The position numbers and the translations under genes were made by a program. From contig OY727094.1 of the NCBI GenBank assembly GCA_963402885.1, forward strand, positions 19,346,501 through 19,410,500: a DNA stretch of 64,000 nt, given 5' to 3'. The notes beneath the pieces are model-generated. The model made no database searches and had not been told where the DNA came from. It saw only the letters and a program-made list of their open reading frames with translations. This document shows, piece by piece, positions 46,401 to 61,400 of this stretch (the first letter of the stretch is position 1; each line of letters begins with the position of its first letter). The stretch is from Antedon bifida. Lineage: Eukaryota > Echinodermata > Crinoidea > Comatulida > Antedonidae.

Positions 46401-49400
46401 TTGTCGGTGTTCATATTTTAATGCATGTGCATGTTGCGTTTGCACGGATAACCCGAACTCGTCAAAGTGACGAGTTCAAATCTAGTCTATCTTATTCTTC
46501 TGTCCACAAATTTTGTCCGCAGTGTATCTCTAATGCTTGTCAACATGAGATTGTATAGCTTGGTCAGAAGATTGACCTCTAACTGTAGATGTGCAAGAAA
46601 CTTTGTTATATGACGTTAGAGTCGCGCAGCTTAAGTTACCCGCGATTTTATGAAATTTTATGGTTTGAGCAAAAAATTATTTTCAATGAAACTTTACGGA
46701 AGTGTATTTCATAATATGGAGCAACTTTTGACATGATAAAAATGGTGTGCTACGCAAAAAGTATGTGAGTTATTTGAAATTTCAAAATGCGCAAAATTAA
46801 TTTCCAATCAATTTCGCATACATTTCAGGTCATTTGAACATTTCAAAATTTTTCAAAACAGCTCTGACAAAGCGTAGAAAAATGTTTTTGCAATTGATTT
46901 TTGATTTTCATACCACCTGCAGTAGATTTCATATAACAAAGCATGTGCACATTAAACTTTAATAATCGTGTGTTAAAAAATAGATAATTCAATGCAAATG
47001 TGTGCATAAATATACCTATTTTTAATCAGTTATAGCTCCTCAGGATGTCTGGTTACCACAATTTTTTTTAATGTACAGTATTATGGAAGCTGATAAAGAT
47101 GTCAATTCATGTAAATTTGTACCTACCGGATATTCTGACGTCACCATATGGCCACTCTAATTTTAAAAATTGAATTTTTTTCTCTTTTGTACTAGTTAAT
47201 CCAATTTAATAGAGCGAATTGTGCTAATGCATTTCGCCCAAGATTTTAATATGTTCTTTCTCAATCAATCAATGACCTACTTAATTTTGTCTATACAGTA
47301 TATTTCAATCTGTTATAGCTCCTCGGAATAAAAAGTAAACCGCATGATTAAAACTTATGGAAGCTGTTGAATTGTAGATATGAATTCATATAAACATTTT
47401 TATGGCGCACCAAGATATCTTGGTTTAAAACTAAGATATCTCTATTAATAACTAAGATATCTCTATTTAAAACTAAGATATCTCTATTAACAACTAAGAT
47501 ATCTCTATTAAAAACTAAGATATCCTTTGGGATCAAACCTATTATTTTAACTGCTCCCTTGTGTATAAAAAAGAGAAAATAGTGACTGAAAAGTTCTACT
47601 GGATGTCCTATTATTAATGAAATAGCCAATCAGATAGGCAGTAGTTTGGGTTGGTAGGGATCAACTGTCTGTGAAAACTATTTACTGAAATATGGCAATG
47701 CCTTAAAATATGGGTCAAAGGTTAAAAATGGTACTTCCGGTCATTTAAAAAAAAACAAACTACATGTTCTGAACATTTTGAGCTAAAAATCAACTCTATG
47801 ACCAGTAGTTTCAGAGATATAGAGTGTTTAAGCGAAAATGTCCGCCATTTTAAATTATGCAAATTAGGTGACCCAAGGGGTCATTTTGCTTGGCGCCCAT
47901 CAAAAATTGAATTCGTATAGGGTGGGCAACCTGATACCAAATGTGGTGCTTTTGGAAACTCCACTAGCAACCACTAGTCAGAAAGTTATAATTTTAGTCT
48001 CAAATTACTCGCAAAATATATATTTATATTTGCTCTAATACAACAGAAATACACAAAATGTTAAGAAAAACACCTTATTTTGACATTTAACCTATAGCTG
48101 GTACAAACATTTTTGCGTGCAGCACACTTACATTTTTAGTAAGAACTAGCGAATGTTGTTGTTGCTTAATATCAAAATACACTCATATTGATATCACTCT
48201 AATGAACAATTGCCAAAAGACATATCATCACCACTGATCAAGAAAATGACCATATAAATATTTAGCAACCAGGTCACAAAGTGATAGTTTTGGTCTCAAA
48301 ATACTAGGAATGAATGTTTAAAAACAAAATAAGTTATGAAAAAATTTCAGGTATCAATCACATGATAAATTGAAACCTTGCACGCGATACACCATACACC
48401 TCCAGGCCCTAAACTAGTTTTTATAGAGGGGTTCGAATTTGGAAGGCTTTAATAGACCAACCAATTACGATAAATTTGTATGTGTATTAAATTTCAAATA
48501 CACATTTCAAATACACCGGCTCTGTGGATGATGGTTTTCAACTTTTGGCCCCTGTACTGACCAAGCATCCCAATTTTTTTCCAGCCAACAGCAAAAAATT
48601 GATTTGTATTGATTATAAGGAAGTAAAAAAACATTGTTGGTATATTTATTTGTTCTTTCTTTAAACTGAAATACACTTTCAGTACAAATGTACTGATTTC
48701 CAAAGTGGTTCAGTAAACATATTTACAACAATAAAAAAATATAAAAGAAAAACAAAAAGAAAGAAAACAGATATAAAACTATTTACAATTGTGAAGGCAA
48801 AAAGGTTAATACATATATGATTTCTATAGTGAAGATTTAAAAGTTGCCAAAGACATATTATGGAGTTCTGATTTTATGTTATTTGGTAGAGAATTCCATA
48901 ATTTAGTTGATCTATAAACAAAAGTTCTTTTACCCTGAGAGTTATTCCATAACGGAATAGATAAATCATTATTACTTTGGGAGCGAGTGCATTTATTATG
49001 GTTATCTACAGTAAATTGAAATAATATTGTTAAGTATTTTGGAGCTATTTCTTTTAAACATTTAAATAGCATTATAAGAATATTTTCATTCCATTTTTCT
49101 GTAAGTCTACTCCATCCAAGAGTACTTAAGATATCATTAATAGGGGTATACATGTCTACTGATAACAATATCCTACCTAATCTGTTGATTAAAACCTGAA
49201 GAGAATCTGAAAAACTTATGTTACAATTGGACCAAACACAGCAACAATAATCAAATAATGGAATAATTAAAGCATTTGCTAACATTTTTAAAGTATACAT
49301 AGGAAGATACATCTTAATACGACGAATCACACCGATACGTTTAGCTATTTTACAAGACATTTTGTCTATATGTTCCTTCCAATTTAGTTGAGGATCAAAA

Positions 49401-52400
49401 ATGACACCTAAATACTTAAAAGAATCAACTCTTTCAATAGTTTCGTTATTATGAAGTAAAGTTATATTCTTAAATGTTGCCGTTTTCTGATTTGTGCTGA
49501 AAACCATAAGCTTGGTCTTATTAAGATTTAGTGTGAGTTGATTATGGTCAAACCATTCTATAATTTTGTTTAGATTGATATTGAGTTGATTCTGAAGTAT
49601 TAAAGGGTCAGATGAACTACATAAGAGTGTTGTATCATCTGCATACATCACACATTTACATGATAAAGATTCAGGAAGTGAATTTACGTATAAAATAAAT
49701 AGTAAAGGTCCCAGTATTGATCCTTGTGGGACACCAATATTAACATTCATGGTGTCAGATTTTGTTGAATTTATACAAACAACTTGAGATCGTCCACTTA
49801 AATATGATTTAAACCAGTGAAGTGCAATATCATTTAAGCCATAATTCCTTAATTTGGTAAGTAATATTTCATGGTTAACTGTATCAAATGCTTTCTTCAA
49901 GTCAAGAAATAAAGCAGCAGATGAAATACCTTTATCAAAGTTATCTAAAATATAATCAGTAACATCTAAAAGAGTAGTTTCTGTAGAGTGACCTTTTCTA
50001 AAGCCCGATTGGGAGGGATTTATAAGGTTGTTAGTTCTTAAATACAAGTATAATTGATCATGCACAGCACGTTCTAAGAGTTTTGAAAGTATGGGTAAAA
50101 CAGAAATTGGGCGGTAAGTATAAGGGTCTGACATATCCCCATCTTTATATACAGGTGTTACCTTAGCTAGTTTCCATTCATCTGGAAATCTAGAACTGAA
50201 CATAGAAAGATTACAAATATATGAGAGTGAGTCACAAATTATCGGAGCAGCTAGTTTAAGAAGTTTGCAATCAAAGTTATCAACACCCATAGCTTTATTA
50301 GTTGACAATTTACATAACTGGTTAAAAATGTAATCAGGGGTAAGAAGATCAAATTCAAATTTGTTATCCGCAAAACAATTTTCTGAAGTGTTACTAGTAT
50401 AATTATTGGAGTTAGTATTATTGGAGTTAGTAAATTGATTTGCTAAAGAACTTCCAATTGAAGTAAAATGAGCATTGAAAACATTGGCTGTGTCCTTATC
50501 ATTGGATGTATAGTTTTTATTATTATCTTTATATACATTATTTATACTGGGTTTAGTTTTAGGTATTAATTTATTTATTGTATTCCATAATTTCTTGGGA
50601 TTTTTAGCATTTTCGTTAATAGTATTTGTACAATATTTTCTTTTTAAATTCCTATTTAAATTATTAACTTGATTTCTCAGTTGTTTAGCTTTGTCCCAAT
50701 CTTCAGGTTCAATAGTTTTGTGAGCTTTCTTATAATAGTAGTCTCTGTCTTTTGTTAATCTTATATAATCAGTGGTTATCCATTCAGGAAGTGATCCTTT
50801 CACTCTCTTTGTCTTTAAAGGGGCATGCCGATTACATAACTCACCAAATAAGTGTTTCCATAGCAACCAGACAGTGTTAACATTAGAGTAAAGCTTGATT
50901 TGATCCCAGTCAATACTTTTTAAATCTTCTATAAATTTGTTTTGGTCAAATTTTTTAAAAGAACGAGAGGTTATAAACTTTGGAGGAATATGTGTTTTTT
51001 TAGTTTTTCGAATTAGATATATTAAGTTATAGTTTGCTAGAGGGTGCAGGTGAACCATTTCTGGCTCCCCAACTATAAAGCCTATCAGCTAAAACATGTC
51101 CTAGGCTGGTTTGAAGCATCAAAACCTGTAACTTTTTCAATTTTCACACGGGCCCCACTGCGCATGACTGGCCTTGGCTTTGCAAAACTTCACGTCCATG
51201 TGTCCCAGCAACGCTCAAAAGAACCAAGAAACTATTAACGATTGCATAAAAATGTGATTTGAAAATTCAATGCAACTTAAAAACTGTTTTCCTGTCGATC
51301 GTTAAGTTGCGTTGAGTTGACAGGTTCAACGATTTGACAGGAAAAGGGGGTAAAAATTAACGTTAAAAATCATTAAAATCTGCATTTGTTAAAGTTGACC
51401 TCATTATGATCGTTGAAACTGACCAATCAAATAACCATAACCACCATAAATTTCGTCATTGCAATTTGTAAAAAAAAAATAGGTACGCGTTGACAATTCT
51501 AGAATTTTTACAATGCAACGATGATTTTCACCTTTTTTGTACACTTTCAAGGTCTGATATTTCAAAAACAAGTGTAAGTCAAATTAAATTATAATATTAA
51601 ACCAATTAAATTTAATGTTTATCTTTAGTGTAAGCCTATAGTAAGATATCAACGAAAGCATGTCCTAGGCCCCGGATGCGTGTGGCCGGCCTTGGTTTTG
51701 TAATACTTCACGTCCGCATGTTCCAACAATGCTCGCTTGTAAATATTAGTGGTCCAGCTCATCATCGGTATTTTATTTTCAACTTTAACAATTTTAAACT
51801 CAACGCAACTTAACGTAACTAGTCGTAACGTTTCGTCTACGGGAAAACAGGCTTTAGGCTATTGGCACAAAAAAAAAAACATATATTAAATATGGTCTAT
51901 AAAACCCACTACATTAAACATTCTGGAACCCAAGCAAGACGCTCACCAAAAAGTGAATCGCACTAATTAAAAAAACATATACAGGTATGTTTAACAACCT
52001 ATAATTATGGTTACAGTTTATTGGTTATCCGCACTTTCCACAAGAGTGACCTGTAGCTGTAGATGTGCAAGAAACTTTGTTATATGACATTAAAGTCGGG
52101 CAGGACAAGTTACACACGATTTTATGAAATTTTATGGTTGCTCATAAATTCTAAACAAAAATTAATTTTTCAATGAAACTTTAGAAAAGTGTATTTCATA
52201 ATATGGAGCAACTTTTGACATGATAAGAATGGCGTGATACGCACAAAATTACTCGCAAAATTAATTTATAATCAATTTCGCATACATTTCAGGCAATTTT
52301 AAGCATTTCAAAATTTTCTAATTTGTTTGCGTTTTGCGCACGCACAGCTTGTACAAAGAGTAGGAAAATGGTTTTTGAAATTGATTTGTGCTTTTCATAC

Positions 52401-55400
52401 CTTCTGTAGCAGATTTCATTAATTTTGATGAACTTTAATCGCAAAATAACGATGCATGTGCACAATAAACTTTAATAATCGTGTGCTGAAGAATAGGTAA
52501 TTTAATGCAAATTTGTGCAAAAATATACATATTTTTAATCAGTTATAGCTCCTCGGGATGGGTGGTTACCCCCGATTTTTAAAATGTATTATAGAAGCAA
52601 TGAGTTCTAGATTTCAATTCATGTACAATTTGTCACCATATGGTCACTCGAATTAAAGAAATTGAATTAATTGTTTCACTTTTGTACTAGTTAATCCAAT
52701 TTAATAGAGCGCATCACGTTAATGCGTTCCCCATTTTCTCCTAGATTTTAATGTTATTTCTCAATCTCAATCAATGCTCTTTCACATGAGTTACACAAAT
52801 TGTAATTTTTATTACGTCATCATATAAAAATATTAGAATAACTGGAGTTACTTAATTTCATCTTTACAGTAATCTTAATCTGTTATAGCTCATCGGAATG
52901 AAAAGTGACCCACGTGATTAAAACTTATTATGGAAGTTGTTGAATTGTAGATATGAATTCATATACAAATTTTGTCTATCTGATGTCATGACGTTATCAT
53001 ATGGCCAGTTGAATTCAAAAAGTCAGATTTCTATCTCTTTAGTAAAAGTTCATCGCGTTTAAACGAGAGCGCAAAATTCAAATTTTATTAGTGTAATTAT
53101 TTAGATAATTAATTTATCTTCTAAAATAGTTATCTTTATATGTCAATTTGATGATGTCATCATGTTAAAATTTGAATTTAAAAGATGGGTCTCGTAATTT
53201 CATCTATGCTACACTTTATATAACATATACAGTGTATTCCGTAAATACTGTAATATGCTATATGATACAAAATAGGTACAACAATTCATGTCATAGGATG
53301 GTATAATAATTGTCGGCGTTCATATTTTAACGTATGTGGTACATGTTGAGTTTGCGCGGATAACACAAACTCGTCAAAGTGACGAGTTCAAATCTAGTTA
53401 TATTTGTAATAGTTGTTTTCTTTTGTTTCAGATATCCGGCAGGGTTTGTGTATGTCTTTATTGGATTTTATTATGCTACGGATCATGGAACAAACATTAA
53501 GGTTGCCCAGTATATCTTTGCTGCTGTTTATATCATAAATTTATTACTAGTTTTCAGGATCTACCAAAGAACCAAAAAGGTAAAATGCACCATTTCATAT
53601 ACACTATGACTATTTACATCATCCGCTTTTGTACATCTTCATACAAAATGATGTTGATACTTACATACATACATATTCCTTATGTATAAATGTTTGGACC
53701 ATAAATATTTGGAACTCCAAAAATGTCACAATCCTGTGTTTGGACTGGCCAGCTGAACCTACTGGACAAAATAATATGTCGATACTGCATGGATCATTTT
53801 AAATGTTTAAACTAAACCACAGGTTTTTCTTAATCTTATTTCAGGTTCCTCCGTATGTACTTTTCTTTATGTGTTGTGCATCATATCGGATACATTCCAT
53901 TTATATACTCCGCCTCTTTAATGATCCTGTTGCTATGTTGTTTCTGTACTTGTCAATCAATTTATTCCTGGATCACCATTGGACAGTCGGATGCTTTTTC
54001 TTTAGGTAAGAATTATGGAAAACACAAAAACAAATTTATTGTAATATTGTGCTATAGCCATAAAATTAGCACCGGTTGAGGGCTTTTCTGTGCCATAGTT
54101 GTGGTACAGATGAGAACTACAAACAGGAAGCGTATTGAATGTGGACGAATTTATTCACCAGGCTATACATATTTTTTAGTCACATGATACATTGGTCTAT
54201 TAAATCACACCACAACTGTACTACATCAAATATTTTATTATTACATTACAGTACTTTAATTTGAAACTGAAATTCATGACAACAATATTTATTATGCATA
54301 TATAGGTCTAGAATAGTCAGTAAGTAGGCCCTATCCCCACCGTTTACGTACAATACATGTTTTACTCTGTGAAGAAAAAAAAATTTGGCCTAGAAATTTA
54401 TGATGTCTATTTAGGAATTAGCTTTGTCTAAAAAATCAGTTCCCCGTCAAGTCTATAAATTGAAGAATATGAAATCATCTACACATGCATCACAACGATA
54501 TTTTATTATCCATTTCGTGGTTAAAAATCAATAGTTTACAAAATAAAGGCAAGTTGCAGCGTGCATGCAAATAGCAGAAGTGTCAGCCTTTTCGTAAGTT
54601 CGTGCATGCCTTTGTGGTGGATTGAGTGTAGGTTGGACGGTCCGGGCTAGCTATCGAAATAGTCCTGGCTGTTTCACATTAATTTCTGGTTTGTTCTCCC
54701 GATTTCGATTCGGTTTTTACATTTTTTAATCGTCTAACTAACTTGATGTATGATGTCCGAAACGATATAGTGGGTTAAACCTAAACTACAACTTGTTGGA
54801 AGCTGGTGGTCAAAGAAATCAAAACAACAACATGGGTGACTTATTTCTTCCGGTGGGTGGCCGATGACACAGTAAATAACCAAGCGCTGATTGGTTGAAT
54901 TTCGTCTCTGCATATAACGGTGTCAATATAATATATCATAATAACTTCGTAAGATCATGATAATTAACAGGCTCTCCGAGAGCATGTTAGCCGGAATTAA
55001 CGTAATAAACAAGATCACGTTAACGGCTTCCTGCAGCTTCACATAGAACATCATGATAAAGAAACTCGCGATAATTTCTGAATGTGAACCTAGCTAGTTA
55101 ATTAACAGTATACAAGCTGAAGTTGTATCGCAATATAAGTATCTGGGCAACATGATTGATAATAAATTAAACTGGAACCTCAATACTGATAAATTAGCTG
55201 CCAAATGTAACCAACGTCTTTATTGTTTAAGAAAAATGAATAAGTTCAATGTATGTAATGTTTTGATGAAACTGTTTTATGAATCAGTAATACAATCTGT
55301 ACTCTGTTTTTGCTGCATTGTTTGGGGTAACAGTATTACCAAAGCCGATTACAATAAACTGAATAGGGTAGTGAAGACAGCTAGCAAAATCATAAACGTA

Positions 55401-58400
55401 AACTTAGATCCCTTAGAAAACATGTGCAATGATCTAATAAATAAGAAAGTTAAATCTATTATCGCTTATGATACGCATCCCTTGCATGGAGTGTTTATAT
55501 TTAATAAGTCTGGTAGATTAAGAATGATGCGTATTAAAACAACTCGATTTAGGAATTCTTTTCTACCTTCAGCAGTCAGTGTTTTTAATAAAAATAAACT
55601 TAGATAAGATAATTAGTAATAGTATATTCACTGTAGATAATGTTGTTGTATTTCGCATGTGTTGTATTCTCTTTCGCAACAAGAAGACAAATTTCATACT
55701 GTACTACTTTGGTTTGTATGATAATAAAAGATCTGTATCTGTATCCAGTGTGGCCAGCGATCGAAATCAAATTATGCTAGATGGCAGCACAAAATTATGC
55801 CAGACACAATTAAGGCCAAAATAGCACAAAATCAATGTATTAGAGGGCGGTGTATGGATATGTTTTATGTACCACAAAGGTTGGAAGCAAAAAAAAAAAA
55901 AAAAAAAAAAAAAGGGTCTTCATGTTTTTGGCTAAATTATGCCAGATTTTTACTAAATTATGCCAGATTTGGCCACTATGTCTGTATCTGTATATGATAA
56001 TTGATATGCGCTTTTGCACTGCACATGGCCAAAGTCATGAGTTTTTAAATATACAAGATTAGGAAAGCATGGTCTTTAATTTGGTTAAAATTGTATAAAG
56101 TATTTGGGGGAAAAAAGTTCTGTGGTAGCCACCTATCTTTATATCTGACTTGACCCAAAGTGAAATAACATATATATAATAATAACACTAAGATTTAGCA
56201 AACAAATATGGGCACCTGTGTTTTATACATATTTCCTCCATGATATTTTGTGTTCTAAAAAAGTGTACATTTTTACCTGTAGTATTGGTGTTTCCATTAA
56301 GATGAACATATTACTGTTTGCTCCGGGCCTTCTGCTACTACTTCTGACAGAATATGGCTTCTTGCGAACAATACCTAGGCTTTTGGTGTGTGCAGCAGTG
56401 CAGGTACAGTAAAAGTACATTATCAACATATACCGGCCTTTTTAGCATTTAACATTTTCTTTCAGGATTTTTATTTAAAATGTGGCTAACATTTATAATG
56501 TACTGATATTACAATTTGAGAGTTAAAATTCCATGTTGTGTATTGCTACCAATCAGAGACTGAAATGGTAAAACATTTTAATTGCAATATATATCATTTA
56601 ATTTACCTGTTATACTATTGTACAATGATGAACTTGATTAATATGTGTCTTTAAAAGGTCATTTTAGCTGTTCCTTTTCTACAAGTCAATCCGGTTGGTT
56701 ACATTTTACGTTCATTCGAGCTCAGTCGTCAGTTTTTTTTTAAGTGGACTGTAAACTGGCGATTTCTATCAGAAGAATTGTTTTTAAACCGGAATTTTCA
56801 GCTTGCATTGTTAGTCTGTCATCTTACAGCTCTTATTGTTTTTGGTCTGTATCGTTGGAATAGGTTAGTATATTGTTTTGAAGACTTCAATAAAACTGTA
56901 GCAGAAATGCAGACAAACGCTTTACCAATTACGAATTTCCATATCTGCTGTGGTAATAATGAAATATTGATGGTAACTCTCTGTATATTTAATAGGGACT
57001 TTACGAAACGGATGATTAGGGGAGGACGACGGCCATTCCGTGTTCGCTAGAGCGTAAAATCATATACAGTCGACATAGCTGTTAGCTACGCACCCTTGCG
57101 CGAAGACGATGATGACCGGCAGTATCTCTCTCCTTCCAATGTCTCGCGGAGCGGGGCCCTTCTGAATCGCTTGGCTCTGGTGATACAGCATAGGCCTAGC
57201 TTTCCCAGCTAGGGGACTCAAACAAAAATTCAAATGCAGTGCAAAATGTATTGCTTTTAACACAGCCATTTTAACCCAATAAAAATGTTATTTTGTTAGT
57301 CTTTTAGAGTCTGTTAGAGATATTTTGGTTCAGTTTTATTCCAAAAGCACCAAATTTGGTATACAGGTTGCCCACCCTATGCGATTCAATTTTTGATGAG
57401 CGCCAAGCAAAATGACCCCTTGGACCACCTAATTTCTATTTACTCTAATGAAGTATTTTTTACCTTTGACCCATATTTTAAGGCATTGCCATATCTCCGT
57501 CTTTAGTTGTCACAGACAGTTTATTTTGGTGTAAAATTGTTCGCAATATATATGTTACTTTTTAGTTTAATGAAACATTTCAGTACGCGTACAATTGCCA
57601 ACTGCATAAAGGTTAATATCTATTGATATCCATAAAACTACTTGTCATAGAAAGTTGATTTAGGTGTCAAAATGTTCAGAACATAAACATTTCTATTTAC
57701 TATACAGTAATTAAGTTTTTTCTCAAATAATGACCATATTTGACCTTTGACCTTTTTTTAGGCAAATTGCCATATCTCTTTATTAGGGTTGGTGTGGAAA
57801 GTTCATTTTGGTGTCAATTGTTCAGAATATATATGTTACTATTCTGATTAATAGAAGATTTTTCCAAAAAATGTCAGGAAGTACAGTTATTGACCTTTGA
57901 CATACATAAAATTCTGTATATTTATGATATTATTTTGCATCCCACTTTCAAGCATTTGTCGAAGATGGCTACTTGCATGTGCAATTGAATGAAGTATACT
58001 GAATAAAGTTGAATAGATTTTCCTATTTGTAGTGAGTACTAGATTAATGCAAATGAGAGAAAATTGTATAGACAAAATATCCCCAATCTCATCTAAGCAA
58101 GTCTTCCACACATTTGCTGTGGCAATAATATGAAATCCATTCAAGTTTGTTTTGGAAAGATAGTGGTTTTAAGTACTCGCTTAGATGAGATTGGGTATAT
58201 TTTGTCTATACAATTTTCTCTCATTTGCGTTAATCTACTACTCACTACAAATAGAACAATATTCAACTTCATTCAGTAAACTTCGTTCCACATGCAAGTA
58301 GCCGTCTTCGACAAGTGCTCAAATGTTTCAAATTATCTGTTAATTGAGTGGGTCGCAAAATAATATAAATATACGGGTTAAACCGAAACATAGAATTTTA

Positions 58401-61400
58401 TGTCACAGGTCAATAACTACTTCCTGTCATTTTTTTTGAAAAATCTTATATTAACAAGAATAGTAACATACATATTCTGAACAATCTGACACCAAAATGG
58501 TAATGGTAATTTGCCTGGAAAAAACAGGTCAAAGGTCAAATATGCTATTTCTGGTCATTATTTGAGAAAAAAATGTATTATAGTAAATAGAAATGTTTAT
58601 GTTCTGAACATTTTGACACCTAAATCAACTCTCTATAACAATATTTATGGATATCAAAAGATATTAACCTTTATGCAGTTGGCAATTGTACCAAAAAGGC
58701 AAAACTGCGTACTTCCGGACATGTTTCATTAAACTAAATAGTAACATATATATTGTAAACAATTTGACACCAAATAAACTGTATGTGACTACTATTTACT
58801 GAGATATGGCAATGCCTTAAAATATGGGTCAAAGGTTAAAAATGGTACTTTTGGTCATTTAAAAAAAAAAACTTCATTAGAGTAAATAGAAATTTTGAGA
58901 TAAAAATCAACTCTCTATGATTAGTAGTTTTAGAGATATAGAGTGTTTAAGCGAAAATGTCCGCCATTTTAAATTATTCAAATTAGGTGACCCAAGGGGT
59001 CATTTTGCTTTCCGCCCATCAAAAATTGAATTCGTAAATGGTGGACAACCTGAATACCAAATTTTGTGCTTTTGGAAGAAACTGAACCAAACACCCTTAT
59101 TTCCGTCCACTCCACTTATAAATAATAATAAAGTTCAAATAGTATTTAGAGTTTTGGAAATTCCACATTTAAGTGTAATTTGAACTGTACTGTATATTTA
59201 AGGTTATATTATGTAACTTATTTCTAGTGAAGTCGTTCTCCGTAAACGGGAAAATGCCAACTTTATCACCTCAAAAAGTTAAGACGACAGAATTGCACAC
59301 TGAGCTCCGCTCACTTTGTTAAAGCTCATGCATAAATTATTCATGAGCACCATTCTGTGGCTTCCCGTCCTGTTTCGTAAAGTCCCTAATGTTAAGCTAG
59401 AACTAGAATAGAATGATTGTTTACTGTATTATTTTTCAGGAGAAAAAACATCATAGAACTTCTTGTTAAACCAGTTGAAACCAAGACTATTATTGATGAC
59501 AGTTATATCCTTTTATTTTACATTTTCTATTAATTGCAATACTTACTGTACAGTCAAATCTGCCAAAGTTGAATCCAATGGGACTTGCATAAAACATTGG
59601 GTAATGCTGGGGATTTCTCTAAAGAGATCACATTATTAGAAATAACCGAAATAAATGTTTTCTCATTCCTCAAAATTATAAAAATTCACAGTGAATTTCT
59701 ATCAACCTTAATAAAATATGTTTACATATTGTAACAACAATGTTTTCTAGTAACTTTCTTGGTATGATGTTTAGTAGGAGTCTTCATTATCAATTCTATG
59801 TCTGGTATTTCCATACACTCCATTACCTACTGTGGATAACAAGTATTCCTGTTATTCTCAAGTAAGTGACCTGGCTAATATCTAATATCTATTTTTTTTT
59901 TAAATTGTGACAATCTGATCAACCTACCCTAAAATAAATATCATGTATGTAACTTATTCCTTTGGTAATGTTATGAAGTAATTTTTTGGAAGAATTGAAC
60001 ATGCAATTAATGACTACCTATATAATGGCACACCATAACTGATGGTCTAAATGATAGATACCCCCACAAAATTCTAGAAAGTTTTACAAAAAGCTGTCCA
60101 TTGATTATCATCTTTAAAGACCTATTCCCTACAATTTGTGACGTTTTAAAAAAATAATACATATTACTTTTAAAACATTAAACCAGGTCATCCTTGTCTT
60201 AAATATGTTTTATGGTAAATTATGATAAAAAGAGAGATGAAGGAAGATAAAAAAAAACAATGCACTACCTAAGTAACTCGTGGTGAATGTCCTCTAGTTG
60301 GCCGTCATTAAACATCGGTAACGTACGAACATCGTACGCTACCTACAGGCCTAGCCTGACGTTGTATAGTTGCTGCAGAATATTATCTTTCTGTTTTTGC
60401 CAGACTCCGTTGATACAAATTGGGGGAAACCCAATATTTTCTCTGAAAAGTTAGGAGTCTTCCATTTGTTTTGGCCTCACGATCGATCGAAAAGTGGGTG
60501 AATTACAGAAGAAAAAAAAAAAATTAATCCGCGCGTAATGCATGTTGAGTTTTATAGCGGGCCGCTAAAATTATTAGAATTGCCTTATTTTTTACATTTT
60601 TAACCATTTAAAGACGAAAAAAGTTATCTCAATAGGACCATATATTATTTATTTATACATTAAATGTAGTTTGTGACTTTAAATTAGATCTACCGACATT
60701 TTTAAATTAATCATTGTTCTTTCTTCAGATATATTAGTAATTTATAGAAAATATGTTTTTGTTACCATGGAAACGTGTAACAAAATAAAAATATGTATTG
60801 TTAATCGCAAAAATACACAAAATCTAACATAGCTATTTAATTATAAATCACATCATGCCCATTTTGGTGGGTGTTAGTAATCTGGTTGTATCTTTCAAAC
60901 AATGTATTATTTGCCAACAAATATTAATCTACTAATTAAAAAATGGCATTAAAAAATGGTCAACCTGTAGGCATGCAACTGAATACCCTCTAGAGACAAT
61001 GTGACTTCACGGTGGTACAAGTGAGAAATTCTTCCCAGTCTGTTGATTCGTGTCAACCAATCAAAGGGCGAGAATCCAAAATCGTTCAACCTTGAGCCCT
61101 CATAGACGCTCTTTTCCCAGACGTTTTTTGGGTCCAGCATCTGGGACCTATAAATTATAGTCGAGTTTACAAATTCCCAAAATTATAGCTACCGCGATGA
61201 TAAGCCGCAGTGCGAAAATGTAGGCAATGGGACTGTTCAATGGGAGTTGAGATCTGAACAGTTTATACAGTATACTTGTTACAGTATCTTATAATGAAAA
61301 GTATTATAATTATCTTCTTTTTTCCTTATATAGAATCTTAATTCTTGGTTTGATTGAGCTGTCATGGAATACATACCCTTCAACTGATGCAAGTTCAATT

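Noticed and set aside
47348-47629. Frame with [14 protein letters not shown] repeats
   Set aside because: Translation of the 21-bp minisatellite that contains AGATATCT.
56223-56429. Minus-strand open frame opposite ALG3 exon 5
   Set aside because: Antisense shadow of a true exon.
59503-59752. GT-AG alternatives for ALG3 intron 7 (GT at 59502 or AG at 59750)
   Set aside because: They remove the conserved [10 protein letters not shown] residues or break phase; the AT-AC join keeps both the frame and the alignment with human ALG3.
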